Shown in pieces: positions 1 to 7,396 of a stretch of 18,585 nucleotides of DNA. A program made the position numbers and the translations under genes. Within the stretch, counting starts at the first letter, position 1. Each line of letters begins with the position of its first letter. The notes below the pieces were generated by a model. The model was not told the DNA's origin. It was given only the letters and a program-made list of their open reading frames with translations, and ran no database searches. The stretch is from Deinococcus marmoris DSM 12784 (lineage in GTDB: Bacteria; Deinococcota; Deinococci; Deinococcales; Deinococcaceae): NCBI RefSeq assembly GCF_000701405.1, contig NZ_JNIV01000090.1:1-18585 (forward strand), in the 5' to 3' direction.

Positions 1-1114
<1,114 letters not shown>

Positions 1115-1128
1115 AACACGGGTGACCT

Positions 1129-1392
1129 TCACAGACGGCGGCGCGGCCACAGCGCTCTTCCCAGCAGCAACAGCCCGATCAACATGAACGGCACGGCCAG
1201 CCAGCCGGTCAACAGGCTCAGCACCCCGCCCAGACTGCCCACCACCAGACCCGTCACCAACAGGGTGTTGGAGACGCAGCACACCGCAGCGGCCAGCACC
1301 GCCGCGCTTCCCAGCAGTACCGTCTTTCGTTCAGCCCTGACCGGGCGATTCGGGGCTGCGGACAGGTGGAATGGCTCTCGTGGCTCCGGCAT
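1129..1392 (-). CDS. two-TM vicinal-cysteine membrane protein, MerF/MerT-like
   Basis: An 87-residue inner-membrane protein. A basic N-terminus (about 25 residues) precedes two hydrophobic helices, roughly residues 25-51 and 54-78, and a short Arg-rich tail (LWPRRRL). Cys38-Cys39 lie in the first helix, as the Hg(II)-relaying cysteine pair does in MerT and MerF. Size and two-helix topology fit MerF better than the three-helix MerT. The start codon abuts the stop codon of the upstream reductase gene (TGA then ATG) and is preceded by AGGAAGGA, so translation is probably coupled. It is the last gene of the MerR-controlled operon. The transported metal is inferred as Hg(II) or another soft ion; cysteine spacing and context are the only evidence. 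Confidence 0.7.
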   Translation of the reverse strand: MPEPREPFHLSAAPNRPVRAERKTVLLGSAAVLAAAVCCVSNTLLVTGLVVGSLGGVLSLLTGWLAVPFMLIGLLLLGRALWPRRRL

Positions 1393-2769
1393 TCAGATTC
1401 CTTCCTCGGCGTGGACGCCCAAGGCGCTCGACAATCCCTCGGCGAGGGTGGGGTGAATATGCAGCATGTCCCGCAAGTCGGTGTACTTCGCCGCCAGGTG
1501 CATCGCCGTGATCAGCTCATGGATGATCTCCGCCCCCTCGGCCAGCAGCACCGCCGCGCCCAGCAAGCGGTCCGTGTCCGCATCCGCCACGATCTTGATG
1601 AACCCGGCGGTCTCCCCCATGGCCCGCGCCCTGGCGATCTTGTGCCCGTCGTAGCGCCCCACCTTGACCCGGTAACCGAGTCGCCGGGCCTCGCCTTCGG
1701 TGAGGCCCACCCGTCCGAGTTGCGGATCACTGAACACGGCGTAGGGCACCACCCGGTCACGGATGGACAGCCCCGCGTTTTTCGTGACGTTCTCGTACAC
1801 CACCCGCGCGTCGTCCCGCGCCGTGTGGGTGAACATCGGGCCACCCCGCACGTCGCCCAGCGCCCAGATTCCCGCCACGTTCGTTTCCAGGCGGTCATTG
1901 ACCGGGATGAAACCCTGATCATCCACGTTGATGCCCGCCGCCGTGAGGTTCAGCGCGTCCGTATTCGGCCGCCGGCCCCCTGCGATCAACAGATGTGAAC
2001 CTTCCAGAACGCGCTCCGCACCGCCTACCCGGACCGTCAGTCGAAGCTGACCTGCCACGTCTGTGATAGCCGTCGCGGTGGCTCCCGTCAGGATGGTGAT
2101 GCCTTCCTGCGTGAGCGCGTGTTCCAGGGCGCGCGCGATGTCCTCGTCCTCGTCGCTCAGAAGATGCGGGCCGCGCTGCACGAGGGTCACCTCCGATCCG
2201 AAGCGGCGGTACATCTGCGCGTACTCCACGCCGATATAGCCCCCGCCCACGACCAGGAGGTGACCAGGCAGTTCCGTCAACTGCAAGGCGCTGGTGGAAT
2301 CGAGAAAGGGCACGTCCTCCAATCCGGCGATGCCTGGCATCGCCGGACGGGTCCCGGTGTTGATGAAGACTTGCGGTGCTTCGATACTTTCCCCATTCAC
2401 GTCCAGGGCGTGCGGTCCGGTGAAGCGGGCCTCCCCCCGGATCAGGGTGACGTTCGAGTTCCTGTCTACGTTGGCTTCCGCGCCCTGCCGCACACTGGTG
2501 ACCAGATCGTCCTTGCGCCGCATCACCTCGGGCAGACTCACCCGGACGGGTCCGGCATGAATTCCCCACTGGGCGGCTTCCCGCGCCAGGTGGGCCACGC
2601 GGGCACTGGCGATCAGGGTCTTGGTGGGAATGCACCCCCGGTTAAGGCAGGTGCCGCCTAGTTGGTCCCGCTCGATCAGCGCGACGGAGCGTCCCTTGAA
2701 GCCCAGCTTGAGCGCCAGTGGCAGACCAGCCATCCCCCCGCCGATCACCACGGCGTCGTAGCGCGTCAT
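1393..2769 (-). CDS. RclA/MerA-like flavoprotein disulfide reductase
   Basis: A 458-residue class I pyridine-nucleotide-disulfide oxidoreductase. The N-terminal FAD dinucleotide motif is VIGGGMAG, the redox-active pair is in [15 protein letters not shown], the NAD(P)H-binding motif is [12 protein letters not shown], and the second FAD motif is ALGDVRGG. The dimer-interface end carries [11 protein letters not shown] mercuric reductase is expected to have Tyr where this His is and a CysCys pair near the C-terminus; this protein ends GVHAEEGI with neither, and has no NmerA domain. The stretches [16 protein letters not shown] and VVPYAVF resemble E. coli RclA, a Cu(II)/hypochlorite-stress reductase. 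The ATG at 2769 is chosen because it follows AGGAG and its ATGA overlaps the upstream stop; an in-frame upstream extension lies within the previous gene. Automated annotation would probably say mercury(II) reductase. Confidence 0.85.
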   Translation of the reverse strand: MTRYDAVVIGGGMAGLPLALKLGFKGRSVALIERDQLGGTCLNRGCIPTKTLIASARVAHLAREAAQWGIHAGPVRVSLPEVMRRKDDLVTSVRQGAEANVDRNSNVTLIRGEARFTGPHALDVNGESIEAPQVFINTGTRPAMPGIAGLEDVPFLDSTSALQLTELPGHLLVVGGGYIGVEYAQMYRRFGSEVTLVQRGPHLLSDEDEDIARALEHALTQEGITILTGATATAITDVAGQLRLTVRVGGAERVLEGSHLLIAGGRRPNTDALNLTAAGINVDDQGFIPVNDRLETNVAGIWALGDVRGGPMFTHTARDDARVVYENVTKNAGLSIRDRVVPYAVFSDPQLGRVGLTEGEARRLGYRVKVGRYDGHKIARARAMGETAGFIKIVADADTDRLLGAAVLLAEGAEIIHELITAMHLAAKYTDLRDMLHIHPTLAEGLSSALGVHAEEGI

Positions 2770-3233
2770 GCCTGCTCCTGGCGGCCCAGACCCCGCAGGA
2801 CAGTCACGACATTGCCCAGGCAGCAACCGCCCTGCGGATTGTTGACCTCACACCCGCAGCGTCCGGCTTGGACATGGGCGCGGACCGACGCTTCCAGGGC
2901 CTGACCCGTACCTGAGGCCGCTGCCGCGCTGAGGTCAGCTCGCGTGTGTCCGAAGCAAGAGCAGACCGGAACCCCAGGAGCCTGATCCTTCTGGAAGACC
3001 GGAACCTTGAGGTCTCCCGTGCGGTAGGTCTGGGCAGCGTTGAAGTACACCACGTCGCAGGTGGGGTCCGGGCAGAACCGGAAGGCGTCTTCCGGCGTCA
3101 GTCGGACCAGGGCGGGCGGGGACAGGAGGGCCTTGAGGGTAATCAGTGGCACCGCTTTTCCACGGGTGCCACTGACCGGGCAGGACGTCACGTTCTGCCC
3201 GTGGGTGTCGGAGGCGCAGCAGTTGGGGTCCAT
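2766..3233 (-). CDS. CopZ-like Fe-S cluster metallochaperone
   Basis: A 155-residue, cysteine-rich cytosolic protein. Its layout (CC near residue 5, [47 protein letters not shown]) matches the N-terminal zinc plus [2Fe-2S] domain of Archaeoglobus CopZ, a family often labelled putative iron-sulfur cluster-binding metallochaperone. The CxC followed about 30 residues later by CGC and CC is the expected cluster-ligand pattern. The C-terminal heavy-metal-associated domain of archaeal CopZ is absent. The ATG at 3233 is preferred; an in-frame TTG two codons upstream (3239) is part of the -10 element. It is the first gene of the operon and overlaps the reductase gene by 4 bp, so it may deliver metal or electrons to that enzyme (inference). 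Confidence 0.8.
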   Translation of the reverse strand: MDPNCCASDTHGQNVTSCPVSGTRGKAVPLITLKALLSPPALVRLTPEDAFRFCPDPTCDVVYFNAAQTYRTGDLKVPVFQKDQAPGVPVCSCFGHTRADLSAAAASGTGQALEASVRAHVQAGRCGCEVNNPQGGCCLGNVVTVLRGLGRQEQA

Positions 3234-3238
3234 GCCCA

Positions 3239-3270
3239 AAGCTAGAGTCTCCCCTCAGGGGGAGAGTCAA
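3239..3270 (-). promoter_or_regulatory. MerR-class promoter/operator, probably leaderless
   Basis: On the minus strand, -35 TTGACT (3270-3265) and -10 TAGCTT (3244-3239) are separated by 20 bp. The spacer carries the dyad CTCCCC-CTGA-GGGGAG, extending to 9 of 10 paired bases per arm. An over-long spacer with a centred dyad is the hallmark of MerR-family activators, and the layout resembles the ZntR-controlled zntA promoter. The -35 contains the TGA stop of the regulator gene. Only 5 bases separate the -10 from the ATG at 3233, so transcription should start at or next to the start codon. Confidence 0.82.
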
Positions 3271-3686
3271 GGGGCTGGTGAATTCAGGTACACGCAGCCT
3301 GCCGTATTACACTCGGGGTCAGGGTGCGTCTGGGCATACGCCAGCCGCCCGGCGAGTTCGGCTTCCAACGCCTGGAGCTGGGTCAGGTGCTGGCGCACGG
3401 TCTGGAGATGCGCTCGCAGTTCTTCCTGGACCTCCGCACACGGCTTGTGGCCCTCCGCCCGCAGGCGGAGGATGCCGGCGATCTCGCTGAGGGTAAATCC
3501 AACGTGCTGTGCAGACCGGATGAACTGCACGCGCGCCACACTCTCGGCGGTGTATGTCCGGTAGCCGCTCTCTTTGCGGCGGTGCTCAAGGAGGCCGAGA
3601 TCCGTCCAGTAGCGCAGGGCCTTGACCCCTTCACCGGTTTCGGCGGCCAGGTGTCCGATGGAAAGCGGCGCGGGATGAGGAATCAT
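3267..3686 (-). CDS. MerR-family metal-responsive regulator
   Basis: A 139-residue transcription activator. The N-terminal winged helix-turn-helix is clear (SIGHLAAETG, KALRYWTDLGLL, SGYRTYTAESV), followed by a long dimerisation helix (about residues 84-118) and a C-terminal metal loop. The candidate ligands are Cys83 (KPCAEV), Cys126 and Cys131 (PECNTAGCVYL). The early Cys plus a C-terminal pair recall MerR and ZntR more than the two-Cys CueR, but the spacing (43 then 5) is not that of Tn501 MerR, so the inducer is uncertain. ATG 3686 is chosen because it places the HTH right at the N-terminus; ATG 3719 in frame would add 11 residues. No good Shine-Dalgarno is visible at either. It should activate the promoter that overlaps its own stop codon. 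Confidence 0.88.
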   Translation of the reverse strand: MIPHPAPLSIGHLAAETGEGVKALRYWTDLGLLEHRRKESGYRTYTAESVARVQFIRSAQHVGFTLSEIAGILRLRAEGHKPCAEVQEELRAHLQTVRQHLTQLQALEAELAGRLAYAQTHPDPECNTAGCVYLNSPAP

Positions 3687-3719
3687 GTCCCGAGTGTCGC
3701 AATTTCGTGGGCAGGGCAT

Positions 3720-3977
3720 CGTGGGATGGATCTCTCAGCACAGGCCCGATCCGATCCTCGGCTCATCGGACAATGACCCTGAGACAGGCGGGGACTGGCC
3801 ATGCGTGCTATCCCGGGGGACGGCACGACGGCACGGAGGTATGGACGAGGCAGACCGAGACTGGCGTCCGGAGCCAGCGTGGGCCAAGTGCCTGTACTGG
3901 AGTTGGGATGGTGACTGGCGCTAAGCGGCAACTCTGGCCGTGCCAATTGCCATGACAGGTCACGCTCTCCCCCAGCA
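3720..3977. other. intergenic stretch without recognisable gene
   Basis: About 260 bases upstream of the MerR-type gene. All six frames give only short, compositionally unconvincing ORFs, and I could not pick out a credible promoter for the regulator here. Confidence 0.5.
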
Positions 3978-4005
3978 GGCTGGGTGATGCACGTAAGTCT
4001 CTCAT
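3978..4005 (+). repeat. left terminal inverted repeat of the 196-bp element
   Basis: 28 bases beginning GGCTGGGTGATG. They pair with 4146-4173 with three mismatches. Confidence 0.78.
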
Positions 4006-4145
4006 GATTGCTTTTGCTCTAAATACCGACAGGCTGCTGTTTCGTTCTGACCGCGCTGGGAGGGCGTTTGCGTTTCCCCCCTCCCAGCCTCCCCCACAAG
4101 GGGGGAGGAGCAAAAAACACTGTGTTTATCGGCCTCGTTTCGTTT

Positions 4146-4173
4146 ATGAGAGAGATACGTGCATCACTCAGCC
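4146..4173 (-). repeat. right terminal inverted repeat of the 196-bp element
   Basis: 28 bases ending GCATCACTCAGCC on the plus strand. This is the reverse complement of 3978-4005 at 25 of 28 positions, and it is followed by the duplicated CCCAGCA. Confidence 0.78.
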
Positions 4174-4190
4174 CCCAGCAGGACATCTGG

Positions 4191-4340
4191 TTAAGACCCC
4201 GCCCCTTCATACCGCGCAAGTCCCTGGTGCCATACCAGCAGGCCCACACCGAAGACCACCAGCCCCACGGGTAAGGTCAACCACCCAAACAGCACGTATT
4301 CCGCCCGCAGGATGCCCGCCAACTGCTCCTCGACGGCCAT
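4191..4340 (-). CDS. small single-TM protein, uncertain
   Basis: A 49-codon frame from ATG 4340 encoding a charged N-terminus (MAVEEQLAGILRAEY), one clear hydrophobic helix (LFGWLTLPVGLVVFGVGLLVW) and a short tail. No Shine-Dalgarno is evident and I do not recognise the family. It could be a genuine small membrane protein or the end of a larger gene cut by rearrangement. It meets the alcohol dehydrogenase remnant almost exactly at its start codon, which suggests a recombination junction at about 4340. The frame also extends upstream to ATG 4385, but those codons are antisense to the dehydrogenase remnant. Confidence 0.35.
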   Translation of the reverse strand: MAVEEQLAGILRAEYVLFGWLTLPVGLVVFGVGLLVWHQGLARYEGAGS

Positions 4341-4341
4341 T

Positions 4342-4479
4342 GGGCTGGTCGCCAGCGGTGCGGCTGATTTAGGCGCACCGGCCACGCATCGCTACGCCTT
4401 TGATCAGACGCCTGAGGCTTTCGAGTTCGCTGATCACGAGAAGAAGCCCAGCATAAAGGTGATGATCGACGTGAGCTGA
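4342..4479 (+). pseudogene. 3' remnant of zinc-dependent alcohol dehydrogenase
   Basis: Reading 4342-4479 in the frame of the TGA at 4477 gives 45 codons with no start. They match the C-terminus of medium-chain zinc alcohol dehydrogenases: GLVASGAADLG, THRYAFDQTPEAFEFAD, then KKPSIKVMIDVS. This corresponds to the end of the catalytic domain (conserved THR and PEAF elements). Sequence upstream of about 4340 in the same frame is unrelated, so the first roughly 300 codons are lost. It lies just upstream of the SDR gene, so an older redox cluster may have been truncated by the rearrangements to its left. Confidence 0.72.
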
Positions 4480-4624
4480 TTCCTGTTGTGGTGAAGGGAG
4501 GCAGGGCCGTTCAGAATGGTCCCGCTTCCCTTCAGCGTTTCTTGAAACAACGCCGCCGCGTAGCGCAGTAGACACACGTGGCGGGCCGTCCGTCACAGCA
4601 TGGACCCCATTCAAGGAGGAGCCC

Positions 4625-5494
4625 ATGCCCAACAGACCCACGTCCGAAGATTTTAAGAACGCTGAAACTCTGCCCTACCCGGCCAAGCAGTCCGAGATGG
4701 GTATTCAGCCGCAGACCGATCTAAAAGAGTACAAGGCCGCCGATAAACTGAAAGGCAAGATCGCCGTGATCACTGGCGCAGATTCCGGCATTGGCCGTGC
4801 GGTGGCGCTGGCCTTCGCCCTGGAGGGCGCTCAAGTTGCCATCCTGTACAACGAGAACGACGGCGACGCTCAGAAGACCAAAGAGATGGTAGAGGAGCGC
4901 GGCGGCGAATGTCTGGTCATCAAGGCCGACGTGCGCCAGAAAGCCGCCTGCATGGACGCCGTGAAGCAGACCGTGGACAGATACGGCGGCCTGAACGTGC
5001 TGGTTAACAACGCCGCGTTCCAGGCGACGCAGGACAGCATTCTGGACATCAGCGAGGAACAACTGCGGCGCACGCTGGAGACCAACCTTTTCGGCTACGT
5101 GTTCATGATCCAGGCGGCGCTGCCCCACCTGAAGGAAGGCGACGCCATCGTCAACACAGGCTCCATCGTAGGCGAGACTGGCAATCCCATGCTGGTGGAC
5201 TACACCGCCTCCAAGGGCGGTATCCACGCACTCACCAAGTCGCTGGCGCTGCAATTTGGCAAGCTGGGCAACGGCGTGCGCGTCAATGCCGTGCTGCCCG
5301 GCCCGGTCTGGACGCCCAACATTCCCGGCACCATGCCGCTCGACGAGGTGCAGAAGTTCGGCCACGAGGTGGCGCTAGGCCGCCCCGGACAGCCCGAGGA
5401 ACTGGCCCCGGCCTACGTGTACCTGGCTTGCCAGGATAGCTCCTTTACCACCGGCTCGCTGCTGCATGTGACCGGCGGCAAACTCTCCTCGTGA
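4625..5494 (+). CDS. short-chain dehydrogenase, YghA/YdaD (GSP39) type
   Basis: A 289-residue NAD(P)-dependent SDR oxidoreductase with the longer N-terminal tail of the GSP39/YghA group (about 40 residues before the Rossmann fold, including LPYPAKQSEMG). The cofactor motif is TGADSGIG (50-57), followed by NNAA (128-131) and the catalytic Ser180 (NTGSIVG), Tyr193 and Lys197 (YTASK). The C-terminus ends VTGGKLSS, as usual in the family. AAGGAGG at 4613-4619 gives an ideal ribosome site for ATG 4625. A possible -35 TTGAAA lies at 4542-4547, but no convincing -10 partner is seen. The physiological substrate is unknown; related proteins are general-stress oxidoreductases. The GH1-like gene starts 10 bp after its stop, suggesting one transcript. 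Confidence 0.93.
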   Translation: MPNRPTSEDFKNAETLPYPAKQSEMGIQPQTDLKEYKAADKLKGKIAVITGADSGIGRAVALAFALEGAQVAILYNENDGDAQKTKEMVEERGGECLVIKADVRQKAACMDAVKQTVDRYGGLNVLVNNAAFQATQDSILDISEEQLRRTLETNLFGYVFMIQAALPHLKEGDAIVNTGSIVGETGNPMLVDYTASKGGIHALTKSLALQFGKLGNGVRVNAVLPGPVWTPNIPGTMPLDEVQKFGHEVALGRPGQPEELAPAYVYLACQDSSFTTGSLLHVTGGKLSS

Positions 5495-5504
5495 GGCCGC
5501 GTCC

Positions 5505-6842
5505 ATGAGCAAGGGTTTCCTCGACATCATCAAGGAGGAGCTGGGCGACGGAAATTACAACGGCGACGAATTTGGCGGCGCGGGCGGCAGCAGCGGCGCG
5601 GGCATGCCCACCGGTACGCCCAGCAACTTCATGTTCGCCACCGGCATCGAGTGTTCCTACCCCACCATCGAGCATGGCAAGGTGCGGCGCGACGAGCTGG
5701 AAGAGTGCCACCACTACGAGCGCTGGGAGGAGGACCTGCATCTGGTCAAGGATCTGGGCCTCAAGTACCTGCGGTACGGTCTCCCCTATTACCGCGTTCA
5801 CCAGGCACCGGGCAAGTACGACTGGGAATTTTCCGATGGGGTGATGGCTGAGATGAAACGGCTGGAGATCACGCCGATCCTCGACCTGATGCATTTCGGG
5901 GTGCCGGACTGGCTGGGCAATTTCCAGAACCCGGAGTTGCCCGTCCACTTTGCCGAGTACGCCGAGGCGGTGGCACGGCGCTACCCCTGGGTGCGGCACT
6001 ACACGCCCGTCAATGAGATCTACGTCACGGCCAAGGCCAGCGCGCAGGATGGGCTGTGGAACGAGCAGCTCAAGTCCGAACGTGGCTTCGTGACCGCCCT
6101 CAAGCATGGGGTGGCCGCCAACATTCTGGCCTGCCAGTCGATCGCCCGCGTGCACTCCAACGCCATCATTGTGCTGGCCGAAAGCGCCGAGTACATGCAC
6201 GACGCCAGCCCGAGGCCCCGCCGCGAGATCTCGATGCAAAATCGGCTGCGGTTTCTCTCGCTGGACCTGAACTACGCGGTGACGCCCGACGCGGATATCC
6301 TGCTGTACCTGATGGACAACGGCCTGTCCCGCGAGGAGTACGACTGGTTCATGGCCGGAGAGCCGCCGGGCCACCAGATCATGGGCAGCGACTACTACGG
6401 TCACAACGAGAAGATCATCAAGCCCGACGGCAGCACCATGATCGCCGAGGACGTCTTCGGCTGGTACCAGATCGTCAAAGGCTACTACCAGCGCTACAAG
6501 AAGCCGGTGTTCCACAGTGAAACCAACGTCGCTGACCTCGAGCAGGCGCCGATCTGGTTGTGGAAACAGTGGCTGAACGTCCTGCGCATGCGCCAGGAGG
6601 GGACGCCAGTTGTGGGCTTTACCTGGTACAGCCTGACTGACCAGATCGACTGGGACATCGAGCTTGCTGAGAAGAAAGGGACCGTCAACACCAACGGCCT
6701 GTATACCCTGGACCGCAAGCCCAACCCGGTGGCTCACGCCTACCGCGAATTGCTGGAAAACTATGGGCAGATCACGGTCTCGCCGCACAGCGAACTGTTC
6801 GAGATCACGGATCAGGCCGCCCGGCTGAAGATTGAAGTGTAG
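5505..6842 (+). CDS. GH1-like glycoside hydrolase
   Basis: A 445-residue TIM-barrel enzyme of the family 1 glycosidase clan. After a Gly/Asp-rich N-terminus (about 35 residues) the barrel starts at FMFATGIECSYPT. The acid/base candidate is Glu171 in TPVNEIY, where canonical GH1 has T-x-NEP, and the nucleophile candidate is Glu339 in FHSETN. Other landmarks are MGSDYYG (like the GH1 INYY strand) and GFTWYSLTDQIDWD. No signal peptide is visible, so it should be cytosolic. The Pro-to-Ile change in the NEP motif puts it in a divergent subgroup; the sugar substrate cannot be stated. It sits directly behind the SDR gene, and a transposase relic begins immediately after its stop codon. Confidence 0.85.
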   Translation: MSKGFLDIIKEELGDGNYNGDEFGGAGGSSGAGMPTGTPSNFMFATGIECSYPTIEHGKVRRDELEECHHYERWEEDLHLVKDLGLKYLRYGLPYYRVHQAPGKYDWEFSDGVMAEMKRLEITPILDLMHFGVPDWLGNFQNPELPVHFAEYAEAVARRYPWVRHYTPVNEIYVTAKASAQDGLWNEQLKSERGFVTALKHGVAANILACQSIARVHSNAIIVLAESAEYMHDASPRPRREISMQNRLRFLSLDLNYAVTPDADILLYLMDNGLSREEYDWFMAGEPPGHQIMGSDYYGHNEKIIKPDGSTMIAEDVFGWYQIVKGYYQRYKKPVFHSETNVADLEQAPIWLWKQWLNVLRMRQEGTPVVGFTWYSLTDQIDWDIELAEKKGTVNTNGLYTLDRKPNPVAHAYRELLENYGQITVSPHSELFEITDQAARLKIEV

Positions 6843-7201
6843 CTCAACTGACCTCCTGCCTTGCTTTTCTCGCAAGCAGCACCGGGAATATTTCGAGGTC
6901 TTCCTCGATCTGCTGCTCAATGGTTCTGACAGGTCTCTGCCGCAACGGGCGGCTGTCAAATCCCCCTCAGTGCTGAGCCGCTTCCTCAATCATGCCACCT
7001 GGAGTACCCGTCAGCTCTGCCGGGCGATGCGTCGACACGCTCTCCACACATTGCAGGATCGGTGGCGATAGCGACCCCACCGGCGCCACAGGCTGGAACT
7101 CCTGGTCGACCTCACAAGTTTGGAAATGACTGGCAAGTTCGCTGAACTTGCTGCCTGGGCTCACACCTTCAACAGCGTCCACGGTGTCCACTTGGTGGTG
7201 G
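6843..7201 (+). pseudogene. DDE transposase remnant (IS4/IS701-like), 5' part
   Basis: A single reading frame encodes a transposase N-terminus: REYFEVFLDLLLNGSDRSL, PQRAAVKSPSVLSRFLNH, then, after an in-frame TAG at 7069-7071, LELLVDLTSLEMTGKFAEL and FNSVHGVHLVVV. The DLTSLE stretch would carry the first catalytic Asp. Homology stops at about 7201, where the MITE-like element begins, and does not resume beyond it. The gene is therefore broken twice, by a nonsense codon and by truncation. Family placement rests on recall of similar Deinococcus transposases and is approximate. No intact helper copy is present in the window. Confidence 0.68.
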
Positions 7202-7203
7202 TG

Positions 7204-7225
7204 GAGGGCACCAAATTCCGGGGGC
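7204..7225 (+). repeat. left inverted repeat of the 128-bp element
   Basis: 22 bases starting GAGGGCACCAAATT, an exact reverse complement of 7307-7328. Confidence 0.85.
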
Positions 7226-7306
7226 GAGGAGCGCAGTGATTCAGGGAACATCGGCGGCGAAGTCGACGCATCGCATCATGTTCCCCAATCGCCTTGGGAC
7301 GGTGTT

Positions 7307-7328
7307 GCCCCCGGAATTTGGTGCCCTC
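7307..7328 (-). repeat. right inverted repeat of the 128-bp element
   Basis: 22 bases ending AATTTGGTGCCCTC, an exact reverse complement of 7204-7225. Confidence 0.85.
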
Positions 7329-7353
7329 AGCATGCTGGGGTAGCGACAAGATC

Positions 7354-7396
7354 GATACTGGTGGCGAAGTCAGAATTATCCCACTAGCGCGGCAAA
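7354..7396 (+). repeat. IS1182-type left inverted repeat
   Basis: 43 bases starting GATACTGGTGGCGAAG. They match the reverse complement of 9065-9107 with four mismatches. Confidence 0.82.

Larger units (their letters stand above)
3978..4173. mobile_element. 196-bp non-autonomous transposon (MITE-like)
   Basis: Two 28-bp imperfect inverted repeats (3978-4005 and 4146-4173, 25 of 28 matching; outer end GGCTGRGTGATGCACGT) enclose about 140 bp with no plausible gene. The 7-base sequence CCCAGCA lies immediately outside both ends (3971-3977 and 4174-4180), as expected for a target-site duplication. The interior has a GC-rich stem (4088-4095 with 4101-4108) followed by an A-run. No transposase with these ends is present in the window, so a parent element elsewhere in the genome is inferred. 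Confidence 0.78.
7202..7329. mobile_element. 128-bp MITE-like element with IS3-type ends
   Basis: Perfect 22-bp inverted repeats (7204-7225 and 7307-7328; core CACCAAATTCCGGGGGC) bound about 80 bp without a gene. The 24 bases at 7202-7225 match the left end of the IS3-type remnant at 11752-11775 (reverse strand) with one mismatch, so this looks like an internally deleted or MITE derivative of that element. No direct target duplication is visible. It terminates the transposase remnant on its left. Confidence 0.75.

Noticed and set aside
1393..2769. Calling the reductase merA outright
   Set aside because: The C-terminal Cys pair and the active-site Tyr of mercuric reductases are absent and a His-Pro-Thr site is present, so only a MerA/RclA-like label is justified.
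4088..4120. GC-rich stem CCTCCCCC/GGGGGAGG as a transcription terminator
   Set aside because: On the plus strand the stem is followed by A residues, and on the minus strand the T-run precedes the stem, so neither direction gives a stem followed by a U-tract; it is interior to the 196-bp element.
5445..6989. 514-codon minus-strand frame opposite the GH1-like gene
   Set aside because: Shadow frame without motifs that runs through the end of the SDR and into a transposase relic.
7199..7332. Target-site duplication around the 128-bp element
   Set aside because: The bases outside the two ends do not match, so no duplication can be claimed.
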